Of a DNA stretch of 64,000 nucleotides, positions 28,906 through 36,574 are shown in pieces. The DNA is from an uncultured Lachnospiraceae bacterium (GTDB taxonomy: Bacteria > Bacillota > Clostridia > Lachnospirales > Lachnospiraceae), in NCBI GenBank assembly GCA_902797025.1, contig CADBRN010000037.1:1-64000 (forward strand), read 5' to 3'. The notes beneath the pieces were generated by a model. It had not been told where the DNA came from. It did not search any database and was given only the letters and a program-made list of their open reading frames with translations. The translations under genes and the position numbers were made by a program. Numbering within the stretch: the first letter of the stretch is position 1; each line of letters starts with the position of its first letter.

Positions 28906-29375
28906 TTGAAGGAACAGGTACATAGGATCACTCCTGCGGGAGTTTTTGAGAGTATCTTTGATATCGCATATTTGACGTTTGCGTTCTCCGCTGCGATTGT
29001 TTTTTATCCGCGCGCACACGGATCGGCGCTGCTGAATTTTTGTGGCACACTCGCGCTGATTCTCGGAGGAGGCGATTCTTTTCATCTGATTCCCCGTGTG
29101 AAGAGGGCGCTTTTTGGAGAGAATAGCCGGACAGAAAAATTTCTCGGAATCTTCCGTTTGCGGTGAGCGGCGCGATTGTGTGTGGATTGTTCGTATTTTC
29201 GGGAAATGCGGACGGACTGCGAATGTGGAGGATGAGTATCGCAATTGTGATCAGCTTTGCGTGCTATTTTCCAGTAACTCTTTTTGCAAAGAAAAAGCCT
29301 CTGATTGGTATGCTGATGATCCCGAAGACTTGCGCGTATATCTGGATGCTGCTTCTTCTGACCCGGCTGTTATAA
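28906..29375 (+). pseudogene. Decayed multi-pass membrane protein with an internal deletion
   Basis: TTG 28906 with GGGAGG six bases upstream opens a frame of about 86 residues with two hydrophobic segments and GGGDSFHLIPRVKRA, ending at TGA 29164-29166. A second frame, readable from about 29142, continues as SRNLPFAVSGAIVCGLF and ends KKKPLIGMLMIPKTCAYIWM at 29375. From memory, the two pieces match the beginning and end of one Clostridia membrane family of about 220 residues. The middle (about 100 residues) is missing and the frames do not match, so the gene looks inactivated by an out-of-frame deletion. An expressed 86-residue protein cannot be excluded. Confidence 0.6.
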
Positions 29376-29402
29376 TAGTATGACGGTAAACGATGGAGAA
29401 AA

Positions 29403-30095
29403 ATGAGTTTTGCCGTGTGGAGGGAAAACGGAATGCCGGAAGAACCGTCATGGCAGATAAATCCGAACGAGGATATTTTTGATCAGATGAGGAAGCGGCC
29501 GGACAAAAGCCGGGTAAATCTATTTCTGATCCTGGTCAATATTGCAGTGTTCGTTTATGCGGAAGCGACCGGAAATACGAATGATGTGGAACATATGCTG
29601 AAACTTGGCGCGTCGTATGCGCCGTACGTACACTCCGGCGAGTATTACAGGCTTTTTACATCGATGTTCCTCCATTTCGGATTTCCGCATCTTGCAAATA
29701 ATATGATCCTTCTGTTGTTTATCGGGGATTATGTCGAGAGATATCTGGGAAAGGTTATTTATTTGATCTTGTACCTGGGAAGTGGTTTTTTTGCAGGGTG
29801 GTTCTCGTACCGGCATGATCTGATGACCGGGACTGCGTCGGTTTCCGCCGGTGCATCGGGTGCTATTTTTGGCGTTATCGGATGCCTTTTTATATTGGTT
29901 TTGATTCATCGAGGCCATCTAGAAAATCTGACGCTTGTCAGAGTGCTTCTGATGGCTGTGTTTTCACTGATCGTCGGTTTCCAGACTGCGGGAGTGAACG
30001 GATATGCGCATCTCGGCGGTTTTATCGGCGGCTCCGTACTTGCTGCCGTGCTTTGGCCGCTGTCAAAGGATCACAGAAAATCAGGGAGGGTGTAA
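29403..30095 (+). CDS. Rhomboid-family intramembrane serine protease
   Basis: A 230-residue membrane protease with about six helices. The catalytic serine is S152 in AGASGAIFG and the partner histidine H203 in YAHLGGFIGG; the oxyanion-side motif FLHFGFPHLANNMILL lies at about 90-105. The first about 40 residues are cytoplasmic and hydrophilic. The start is ATG 29403 with GGAGA just upstream. Substrates are unknown. It overlaps nothing and is followed two bases later by the HIT gene. Confidence 0.92.
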   Translation: MSFAVWRENGMPEEPSWQINPNEDIFDQMRKRPDKSRVNLFLILVNIAVFVYAEATGNTNDVEHMLKLGASYAPYVHSGEYYRLFTSMFLHFGFPHLANNMILLLFIGDYVERYLGKVIYLILYLGSGFFAGWFSYRHDLMTGTASVSAGASGAIFGVIGCLFILVLIHRGHLENLTLVRVLLMAVFSLIVGFQTAGVNGYAHLGGFIGGSVLAAVLWPLSKDHRKSGRV

Positions 30096-30097
30096 CA

Positions 30098-30508
30098 ATG
30101 AGCAATTGTATTTTTTGTAAAATAGCGGCAGGGGAAATACCGGCGGCGACACTGTATGAAGACGAGAATTTTCGGGTAATCCTGGATCTCGGACCGGCCA
30201 CGTATGGGCACGCGCTGATTATTCCCAAGAAACATTATGCAAATTTGGTCGAGATTCCGGATGAGCTTGCCGGAAAAGCAATGATTCTCGCAAAGAAGAT
30301 CGTGTCGGTGATGATGGAGGCACTTCCCTGCGATGGGTACAATATTGTACAGAATAACGGCGAGTGTGCGGGCCAGACCGTTTTTCATTTTCATATTCAT
30401 TTGATTCCGCGATATAAGGATGATCATGCCGGCGTCACATGGAAACCAGGCAAACTGACCGATGAAGATCGAGACGAAATTCTGAGAAAAGCAGCAGGTA
30501 AATTTTGA
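30098..30508 (+). CDS. HIT-family nucleotide hydrolase/transferase
   Basis: A 136-residue Hint-type HIT protein. The catalytic histidine triad HFHIH is at residues 97-101 and the start CIFCKIAAGEIPAATLYED carries the zinc-binding CxxC of the family. It acts on AMP-lysyl and similar phosphoramidates. GGGAGGG precedes the ATG. Probably co-transcribed with the rhomboid gene. Confidence 0.95.
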   Translation: MSNCIFCKIAAGEIPAATLYEDENFRVILDLGPATYGHALIIPKKHYANLVEIPDELAGKAMILAKKIVSVMMEALPCDGYNIVQNNGECAGQTVFHFHIHLIPRYKDDHAGVTWKPGKLTDEDRDEILRKAAGKF

Positions 30509-30576
30509 ATCAACTGGTTGGTTTTGCAGAAAAGATCGCTTCGGATAGATCTTTTGAAGGTGCGATATGAAAGATG

Positions 30577-30611
30577 AGGCGGCTTATCGGATAGAATCTG
30601 ATAAGCCGCCT
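30577..30611. terminator. Bidirectional hairpin between HIT and murG genes
   Basis: AGGCGGCTTATC (30577-30588) and GATAAGCCGCCT (30600-30611) form a perfect 12-bp stem with an 11-nt loop between convergent genes. T-runs are weak on both sides, so termination may be modest. Confidence 0.6.
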
Positions 30612-30647
30612 GTATTATCGGAAAAAGACGTTCTGATCCGGAAACGC

Positions 30648-31718
30648 TTAGCGCTGTCTGCGATATTTGTCGATCAGATCAAGAATTGTGGTCACAGCAT
30701 CGTTCTGCTTCGCAGCTTTCATGGCGGCGATATACTGATCCTTCGTGTTGAACAGCTCATGAATCGCATCAATCAGTGTCTGACGGGTCATATTTTCCTG
30801 CTTCAGAACCATGCTGAATCCCTGGTGTTCAAATGACTCCGCATTCAGTATCTGGTCACCGCGGCTTGCTTCCGCAGGAAGCGGGATCAGGAGATTTGGC
30901 TTCGCAAGTGCTGCGATTTCGCAGATCGCATTTGCGCCGGCCCGTGAAATTACAATATCAGCGAGGGCGAACAGATCCGGAAGTTCTTTTGAGATATACT
31001 CATACTGAACATATCCCTGGAACGCATCAAGACTCCGGTCGAGGTTTCCCTTGCCGCAAAGATGGATGATGTTGAATTCCTTCAGCAGGTCCGGTACGAT
31101 GCTGCGAAGGCAGTCGTTGATTGCGACAGCGCCCAGGCTTCCTCCGATGCTGAGAATGACTGGTTTGTCATTTGTGAATCCACAGAATGCTTTTGCACGT
31201 GCGGCATCTCCGTTCAGCAGCTCTGCCCGGATTGGTGACCCTGTGTAAACAGCCTTATCTTCCGGAAGGTTCTTAAGAGTTTCCGGGAAGTTGCAGCAGA
31301 TTCTGGCGGCAGAGGAAAAACACATACGGTTTGCGAGTCCCGGAGTCATATCCGACTCGTGGATGATAACCGGTATTTTTCTCGATTTCGCAGCCATGAC
31401 AACCGGAACAGCGACGTAACCGCCTTTTGAAAAAACAATATCCGGATCCAGCTTTTTGAGAACTTTTCTTGAGTCACCGATCCCTTTGATCACACGGAAA
31501 GGATCTGAGAGATTTTTAACGTCAAGGTAGCGGCGAAGTTTTCCGGATGAAACGCCGTAGTAAGGAATGCCGATATCTTCGATCAGCTTTTTCTCGATTC
31601 CGTTTAACGAGCCTACATAAGAAACTTCATAGCCGCGGCTGATCAGGCCCGGGATCAATGCGATATTTGGTGTGACATGTCCGGCAGTTCCGCCGCCGGT
31701 TAGTACAATTTTTTTCAT
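30648..31718 (-). CDS. murG: Lipid II synthase MurG (GlcNAc transferase)
   Basis: A 356-residue GT28 glycosyltransferase that adds GlcNAc to undecaprenyl-PP-MurNAc-pentapeptide on the inner membrane face. The start KKIVLTGGGTAGHVTPNIAL carries the acceptor-side glycine loop; ILSIGGSLGAVAINDCL and VISRAGANAICEIAALAKP are the donor-side motifs. ATG 31718 has AGGGGAT upstream. Unusually it is not in a division/cell-wall cluster; it follows deoD by 44 bp on the same strand. A second copy elsewhere in the genome cannot be judged from this window. Confidence 0.95.
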   Translation of the reverse strand: MKKIVLTGGGTAGHVTPNIALIPGLISRGYEVSYVGSLNGIEKKLIEDIGIPYYGVSSGKLRRYLDVKNLSDPFRVIKGIGDSRKVLKKLDPDIVFSKGGYVAVPVVMAAKSRKIPVIIHESDMTPGLANRMCFSSAARICCNFPETLKNLPEDKAVYTGSPIRAELLNGDAARAKAFCGFTNDKPVILSIGGSLGAVAINDCLRSIVPDLLKEFNIIHLCGKGNLDRSLDAFQGYVQYEYISKELPDLFALADIVISRAGANAICEIAALAKPNLLIPLPAEASRGDQILNAESFEHQGFSMVLKQENMTRQTLIDAIHELFNTKDQYIAAMKAAKQNDAVTTILDLIDKYRRQR

Positions 31719-31762
31719 ATGATATCCCCTTGCAAACCATGAATTCACTAAATAATCAGTGC

Positions 31763-32491
31763 TTATTCTGCATAATGCCAGGCAGTTTCGAGAGCTATTT
31801 TCATCATATCAGTGAAACCGTCACGGATCTCTTCCGGACTGAGAAATTCACCTTTGAAGATATGATCGGAAACAGAGAGAATCGAGAGGGCTTTTTTATG
31901 CAGAGCCATAGAAAGTGCATAAAGCCCGGCCGTTTCCATCTCAACGCAGAGGTGCCCCATGTTTCTCCACTTCTCATTTACATTCGGAATTGCGTTGATA
32001 AATGTATCGGTGGAAAGAACCGGGCCGACTTTTACCGGAATATTCATTTTTTCACCGGCATCAACAGCGGTTTTGAGCAGACCCCAGTCAGCTGTCGGTG
32101 CAAGATGGGCCGGAAAATCATACTGTGAAGCGAAATCTGAATTGGTCGATGCGCTCATAGCGATGATGACATCTTTCAGGTTTATATCGTCGGTCAGCGC
32201 GCCCGTCGAGCCGATGCGGATGATGGACTCAACTCCGAACTGATTGTAAAGATCGGTTGCATAAAGGCATGCAGACGGGATTCCCATACCGCTTCCCATA
32301 ACGGAGATACGTCTTCCGTTGTAGGTTCCGGTGTACCCGAGCATATTTCGCACGTCATTGAAGAGAATGGAATTCTCCAGAAAGTTTTCCGCGATGAATT
32401 TGGCGCGAAGCGGATCGCCGGGAAATAAAACAACTTTCGCGACATTTTCTTTTTCGGCTTTTATGCAGCCGGTGACAGAAGTAATTTCCAT
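31763..32491 (-). CDS. deoD: Purine-nucleoside phosphorylase DeoD
   Basis: A 242-residue hexameric (NP-I family) phosphorylase that splits purine nucleosides to base and pentose-1-phosphate. VVLFPGDPLRAKFIAENFLE carries the phosphate-binding GDPLRA, and VCVEMETAGLYALS-type (here LCVEMETAGLYALS) and SVSDHIFKGE hold the nucleoside-binding Glu and catalytic Asp. It lies 20 bp after mtnA, suggesting joint salvage of methylthioadenosine or deoxyadenosine. Confidence 0.95.
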   Translation of the reverse strand: MEITSVTGCIKAEKENVAKVVLFPGDPLRAKFIAENFLENSILFNDVRNMLGYTGTYNGRRISVMGSGMGIPSACLYATDLYNQFGVESIIRIGSTGALTDDINLKDVIIAMSASTNSDFASQYDFPAHLAPTADWGLLKTAVDAGEKMNIPVKVGPVLSTDTFINAIPNVNEKWRNMGHLCVEMETAGLYALSMALHKKALSILSVSDHIFKGEFLSPEEIRDGFTDMMKIALETAWHYAE

Positions 32492-32511
32492 ATCAGATTA
32501 TCCTCCCTGGT

Positions 32512-33585
32512 TTACTTAAAAAGTGCAGCCAGACTTTCCGTGTACGGTGGTCTGCAAATACCCTTTTCTGTGATAATTGCGGTAATCAGTTCATGATCCG
32601 TCACATCAAAAGACGGATTGTAGCATTTTACCTCTTTTAAAGCGACCGGTTCCGAATAAAACATTTCCTTGATTTCATCCGGGTCACGGAGTTCGATTTT
32701 GATATCATCACCGGATTTACAGTTCATATCAATTGTAGAGGTCGGCCCGAGTACATAAAACGGGATGCCATAATGCTTAGCCAGTATTGCAACACCGCTG
32801 GTTCCGATTTTATTTGCGGCGTCACCGTTGGCTGCAACCCGGTCGCATCCTACGAAACACGCCTGAACCCAGCCGTTCTTCATAACGAGGCTGGCCATAT
32901 TGTCGCAGATCAGGGTGACATCAACGCCTGCATTGTAAAGCTCATAGGATGTGAGCCGTGCGCCCTGAAGAAGGGGACGCGTTTCATCAGCGAACACTTT
33001 GATGTTCATTCCTTTTTCAGCTGCGAGAAAAAGCGGTCCCTGACCGGTTCCATAACGGGATGTTGCGAGCGGTCCTGCGTTGCAGTGTGTTAAAATGCCG
33101 TCGCCTTCCCGGATCAGCGAAAGACCGTACTCGGAGATCGATCTGCACATAGCGATATCTTCTTCGTGAATCGCATGGCATTCGTTGTTCAGAAGATTCC
33201 GTATCTCTGCGACCGGAAGATCACGATGATCGGTCACTACTTTTTCCATGCGCTTTAAAGCCCAGCTTAAATTCACAGCTGTCGGGCGCGATGAATTGAG
33301 ATATTCTGCCTGATGTTGAAATTCAGCAAGGAACCTTTTGTAATCATCGGTCTGAATCTGCCGGGCAAGAATGTACATCGCGTAACCTGCGGCAATACCG
33401 ATCGCCGGCGCACCGCGGACTTTGAGCAGATGAATCGCATCCCAAACATCCTGAGCAGTTTTCAACTCAATATATTCTACTCTGTTCGGAAGTTTTGTCT
33501 GATCAATGATAATGATGGAGGTTCCGTCCTCACTCAGTTTGATGTTATCAATGTGTGTTACTTTCCTGACACGGTCGTTTGTCAC
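32512..33585 (-). CDS. mtnA: S-methyl-5-thioribose-1-phosphate isomerase MtnA
   Basis: A 357-residue aldose-ketose isomerase of the eIF2B-alpha-like family. [36 protein letters not shown] (with the catalytic Cys) and [20 protein letters not shown] are MtnA hallmarks; [18 protein letters not shown] carries the catalytic Asp. GTG 33585 is chosen because GAGGAG lies six bases upstream, better than the in-frame ATG at 33615. It heads a minus-strand operon with deoD and murG. With mtnN at 38.2 kb it points to methionine or 5'-deoxyadenosine salvage. Confidence 0.94.
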   Translation of the reverse strand: MTNDRVRKVTHIDNIKLSEDGTSIIIIDQTKLPNRVEYIELKTAQDVWDAIHLLKVRGAPAIGIAAGYAMYILARQIQTDDYKRFLAEFQHQAEYLNSSRPTAVNLSWALKRMEKVVTDHRDLPVAEIRNLLNNECHAIHEEDIAMCRSISEYGLSLIREGDGILTHCNAGPLATSRYGTGQGPLFLAAEKGMNIKVFADETRPLLQGARLTSYELYNAGVDVTLICDNMASLVMKNGWVQACFVGCDRVAANGDAANKIGTSGVAILAKHYGIPFYVLGPTSTIDMNCKSGDDIKIELRDPDEIKEMFYSEPVALKEVKCYNPSFDVTDHELITAIITEKGICRPPYTESLAALFK

Positions 33586-33691
33586 AGCCGGCTCCTCTCT
33601 ATGTTGCGCGCACATGAAAACAGCGCAATTACGCCAAAAATTTGAAAATTGAATATCTTTATATTACTACGCGGCGGCTGACTCCGTCAAA

Positions 33692-34213
33692 TTATTCCGG
33701 ATACAGGAACAGGCTGTTGTGATCCTGTCGGCGGAAAGAATGCCCGCGTGCGATCAGAATATCATTCTTCAGTGCGACCAGATTGATGTCCGAGTGCATG
33801 GCGTTTGCAATCTGCTGCGTGTCGTATCCCATCTGGATGTAATCGAGGATGTCCTGGTCCGGAAGCAGGATCTGCGCGGCCATCAGGTTCGCTTCATATT
33901 CCATGCGGCTGGCCGCCATATCAAACAATTCAAATTCGCGAAAGAGACAGCTCCCTTTGGCTTCTGTACGATGCAGCCGGTCATGTCCGATTTCATGTGT
34001 GATAACCATTTTCCGCATATAAGGAGAAAGATTTCTTTTGATGAAGATAAATGGATTTCCGGCTTCTACAACATATGCACCCCTTTGTTTCTTGAAATTC
34101 CGTTCCATAATTGTAATGCGCAGGCAGGAGGCAAGCTCCTCCGGATCACGCGTGTGATATTTCCGGATCAGATGATCCGCAAGATTTGCGATTCGATCGG
34201 CGCTGTGGTTCAT
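33692..34213 (-). CDS. ImmA/IrrE-family metallopeptidase
   Basis: A 173-residue zinc protease. HEIGH at residues 73-77 supplies the two zinc histidines and catalytic Glu; MEYEANLMAAQILLP (104-118) supplies the third ligand, as in ImmA and IrrE. Such proteases cleave a cognate XRE repressor on DNA damage or another cue. It starts 14 bp after the XRE gene ends, on the same strand, forming a repressor-protease pair. The adjacent divergent Y-family polymerase suggests the controlled target. Confidence 0.9.
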   Translation of the reverse strand: MNHSADRIANLADHLIRKYHTRDPEELASCLRITIMERNFKKQRGAYVVEAGNPFIFIKRNLSPYMRKMVITHEIGHDRLHRTEAKGSCLFREFELFDMAASRMEYEANLMAAQILLPDQDILDYIQMGYDTQQIANAMHSDINLVALKNDILIARGHSFRRQDHNSLFLYPE

Positions 34214-34227
34214 TCATTTCCCCCTGT

Positions 34228-34692
34228 TCAGTCATCCGTATCTTCCCGGCGGTATTTCTTCGGAACGTACTTCCGGTTCATCTTTTTGGAGACCCAGTAA
34301 GCGTCCTGAATGGCTTTCATCATTTCATCCATATCTTCTTCATCCAGTTCGCCGCCGGCGAAAAGACCGCTGACCTCGGCGATCAGTTCTCTCGCCTGGC
34401 GCGCGCCTCTTGATCCATATTGACCGGCGGCATCTCCAACAAAGGAGTGTTCGGTTCCGGGATTGCCATCGGACGGGGATGTGCCGTGTAAATCGCCTTC
34501 AGTACGAAGATAATCTGCGCTGCAGCCGAGCACTTTGGCCAGTTCATCATAGGTGGCGCGGTTTTTCGGATAACTGATACCGGATTCATAGCTTTGGACA
34601 GTTCGTCCTGATACATGAATCTGTTTTGCGAGCCCGGCCTGGGTCATACCGGCTTCCTTGCGTAATCTGCGTACTTTTTCTCCGAATGTCAT
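34228..34692 (-). CDS. XRE-family HTH repressor paired with ImmA-like protease
   Basis: A 154-residue protein with an N-terminal Cro/CI HTH (TFGEKVRRLRKEAGMTQAGL to about residue 65), a flexible Ser/Gly-rich middle (about 68-100) and a helical acidic C-terminal part (LIAEVSGLFAGGELDEEDMD) likely for dimerisation or protease recognition. ATG 34692 has GGAGGAAATT upstream; longer in-frame starts lack a site and run over the promoter. Layout resembles ImmR and DdrO, repressors cleaved by ImmA/IrrE peptidases. Confidence 0.9.
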   Translation of the reverse strand: MTFGEKVRRLRKEAGMTQAGLAKQIHVSGRTVQSYESGISYPKNRATYDELAKVLGCSADYLRTEGDLHGTSPSDGNPGTEHSFVGDAAGQYGSRGARQARELIAEVSGLFAGGELDEEDMDEMMKAIQDAYWVSKKMNRKYVPKKYRREDTDD

Positions 34693-34762
34693 AATTTCCT
34701 CCGCTAAGAGACAGGGGTAATGCTTAAGCTTCCCACAGCTGGCACCTTCAAGATACATTTTT

Positions 34763-34791
34763 ACATTATCATATACATGAAGAATATGCAA
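34763..34791 (-). promoter_or_regulatory. Promoter of the XRE-ImmA pair
   Basis: On the minus strand TTGCAT (complement of 34786-34791), 17-bp spacer, TAATGT (complement of 34763-34768), about 70 bp upstream of the repressor start. Confidence 0.5.
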
Positions 34792-34834
34792 CCGGAAATT
34801 GCGAAATTAGAGAAGATAAAATTCATATATCGGC

Positions 34835-34863
34835 TTGACATCGGGGGAGTACGATCCTATAAT
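34835..34863 (+). promoter_or_regulatory. Consensus promoter of the Y-family polymerase gene
   Basis: TTGACA (34835-34840), 17-bp spacer, TATAAT (34858-34863): a perfect housekeeping promoter. Such strength in front of an error-prone polymerase implies tight repression in normal growth. Confidence 0.85.
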
Positions 34864-34873
34864 CAAGAAAAAC

Positions 34874-34890
34874 ACGAAGAATAAATTCGT
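34874..34890. promoter_or_regulatory. Candidate repressor operator at the polymerase transcription start
   Basis: ACGAA (34874-34878) and TTCGT (34886-34890) form an inverted repeat with a 7-bp centre, just after the -10 box, where a bound repressor would block initiation. It is not the GAAC-N4-GTTC LexA box of Firmicutes, so the XRE repressor next door is the better candidate binder. Confidence 0.45.
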
Positions 34891-34910
34891 ATTCAGAAGG
34901 GCACAGGAAG

Positions 34911-36170
34911 ATGAGAACGATCTTGCATAGTGATGCGAACTGCTTTTATGCTTCCGTGGAGATGCTGCATCACCCGGAGTTTCGGGATGTTCCTATGGCA
35001 GTGGGGGGTGATCCCGAGACAAGGCACGGAATTATTCTGACGGCAAATTATATTGCAAAGCGGAGAGGGGTTCGAACGGGATCTGCGTTGTGGGAGGCGA
35101 AGGAAACCTGTCCGGGATTGGTGATCCTTCCGCCGGATTATGATCAGTATCTTCGATTCTCCAGATATCTCCGGGAGCTTTACGGTGAGTACACAGACCG
35201 GGTTGAGGCGTTTGGCCTGGATGAGTGTTGGATGGATGCCAGCGAAAGCTGCGGAATAAAAGGAGACGGTGAAAAGATCGCAAAGGAAATTAACCGAAGA
35301 GTAAAAAAGGAACTCGGTATTACAGTCAGTGTCGGGGTCAGCTGGAATAAGATTTTTGCAAAATTCGGCTCTGATTACAGAAAACCGGATGCGGTCACAT
35401 GCGTCACCGGGGAAAATTACCGGCAGATCGTCTGGAAGCAGCCGGTTTCAGAGCTTCTTTATGTAGGACGATCAACATCGGCGAAATTGAAAAGACTGGG
35501 AATCACAACGATCGGAGAACTGGCAGAGAGCAATCCGGATTTTCTGTACGCCTATCTCGGGAAAATGGGGCGGACTCTGAGTGTTTTTGCGAATGGAGAA
35601 GATCGAACACCGGTCAGTTTTGCCGGGGAAGCTCCCGCGGTGAAAAGCGTCGGTAATGGCATGACAATGCCGTATGATCTTCGGACGGATGAAGAAGTGC
35701 GGGTTTCGTGTTATATGCTTGCTGAGAACGTGGCACGAAGGCTGCGCGAAAACGGCCTTGCGGGAGATGTGATTGAGATTTATACACGGGATTCTGAACT
35801 GCGAGGCCGGACATGCCAGCACAGGATTGGCATACCGACAAATATATCAGGCGAGATTGCGGAGGAGGCGTTTCGCCTGTTCCGGGAGAATTATTGTTGG
35901 AAAAATCCGGTTCGGGGAATCTGCGTGCGGGTTTCCGATCTTACCGGGGAAAAACAGCCGTATCAGCTCAGTATCTTTCAAAATGAGGCGGCAAGAAGAA
36001 AACAGCGGATTATGGATCGGACTGTGGAGAATATCCGGAGACGGTTTGGGGATGATTCAATCCGGCGCGGACTCATGGCGTTCGGCCCGGATATCACTCC
36101 GAGAAAGAGGAAGGAGCAGGTGATTCATCCGCTGTCATATTTTCAGAAAGGAAATCTGAGCGGTGCATAA
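34911..36170 (+). CDS. Y-family DNA polymerase (DinB/UmuC-like)
   Basis: A 419-residue lesion-bypass polymerase. Metal-binding D8 is in LHSDANCFYASVE and D104/E105 in EAFGLDECWMD. TVSVGVSWNKIFAKFGSDYRKP is the palm/finger motif; a little-finger domain follows from about 235. QLSIF at 352-356 is a beta-clamp-binding motif. The sequence is closer to the dinB-like proteins of Clostridia than to UmuC plasmid copies, but the split is uncertain. It sits behind a consensus promoter with a candidate operator and is divergent from the XRE-protease pair. Confidence 0.93.
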   Translation: MRTILHSDANCFYASVEMLHHPEFRDVPMAVGGDPETRHGIILTANYIAKRRGVRTGSALWEAKETCPGLVILPPDYDQYLRFSRYLRELYGEYTDRVEAFGLDECWMDASESCGIKGDGEKIAKEINRRVKKELGITVSVGVSWNKIFAKFGSDYRKPDAVTCVTGENYRQIVWKQPVSELLYVGRSTSAKLKRLGITTIGELAESNPDFLYAYLGKMGRTLSVFANGEDRTPVSFAGEAPAVKSVGNGMTMPYDLRTDEEVRVSCYMLAENVARRLRENGLAGDVIEIYTRDSELRGRTCQHRIGIPTNISGEIAEEAFRLFRENYCWKNPVRGICVRVSDLTGEKQPYQLSIFQNEAARRKQRIMDRTVENIRRRFGDDSIRRGLMAFGPDITPRKRKEQVIHPLSYFQKGNLSGA

Positions 36171-36183
36171 GGGAGAACGGAAG

Positions 36184-36459
36184 ATGGAGCAGAGTTATAA
36201 AATGTATGTGGAGGTCGGAGCTGTTTTTGAACGGGATGGACGGATTGTTCCCAAGTGGTTGAAAATAGGTGATTCCCGTTATGACATAGAGAGAGTTCTG
36301 GACTGCCGCAGAGCAGCGAGCATGAAGGCCGGTGGATGTGGACTGAGGTATTCGATTCGATGCCGCGGACAGAATGCGTATCTTTTTTACGAAGACGCAG
36401 ATCCGGGGGCGTGGTTTGTGGAGAGTCGAAAGGCAGTCTCTGCGGAGGAAATATTGTGA
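36184..36459 (+). CDS. Small conserved protein downstream of the Y-family polymerase
   Basis: A 91-residue protein starting EQSYKMYVEVGAVFERDGRI, with VLDCRRAASMKAGGCGLRYS in the middle and LFYEDADPGAWFVES near the end. It resembles a small family seen next to dinB in Clostridia (DUF6504-like in layout), predicted mostly beta. ATG 36184 has GGGAGA upstream and follows the polymerase stop by 13 bp, so the two are likely co-expressed. It may bind or regulate the polymerase; no function is known to me. Confidence 0.75.
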   Translation: MEQSYKMYVEVGAVFERDGRIVPKWLKIGDSRYDIERVLDCRRAASMKAGGCGLRYSIRCRGQNAYLFYEDADPGAWFVESRKAVSAEEIL

Positions 36460-36513
36460 TTGATCATTGAGTGTGAGGGCGGTTTCTGCCGGATGAACCC
36501 TGCGCCCCCAAAC

Positions 36514-36542
36514 TTTCTTTTTACTATATCAGGGATTATAAT
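36514..36542 (+). promoter_or_regulatory. Possible promoter of the beta-CASP ribonuclease gene
   Basis: TATAAT at 36537-36542 with a weak TTTCTT at 36514-36519 and a 17-bp spacer, 32 bp upstream of the start. Confidence 0.4.
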
Positions 36543-36574
36543 AATGGAAAAAGCGGGGACGGGAGGTTAGACAT

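Noticed and set aside
34693..34910. LexA-controlled SOS box before the Y-family polymerase
   Set aside because: No GAAC-N4-GTTC or close variant was found; the inverted repeat present has a different sequence and spacing.
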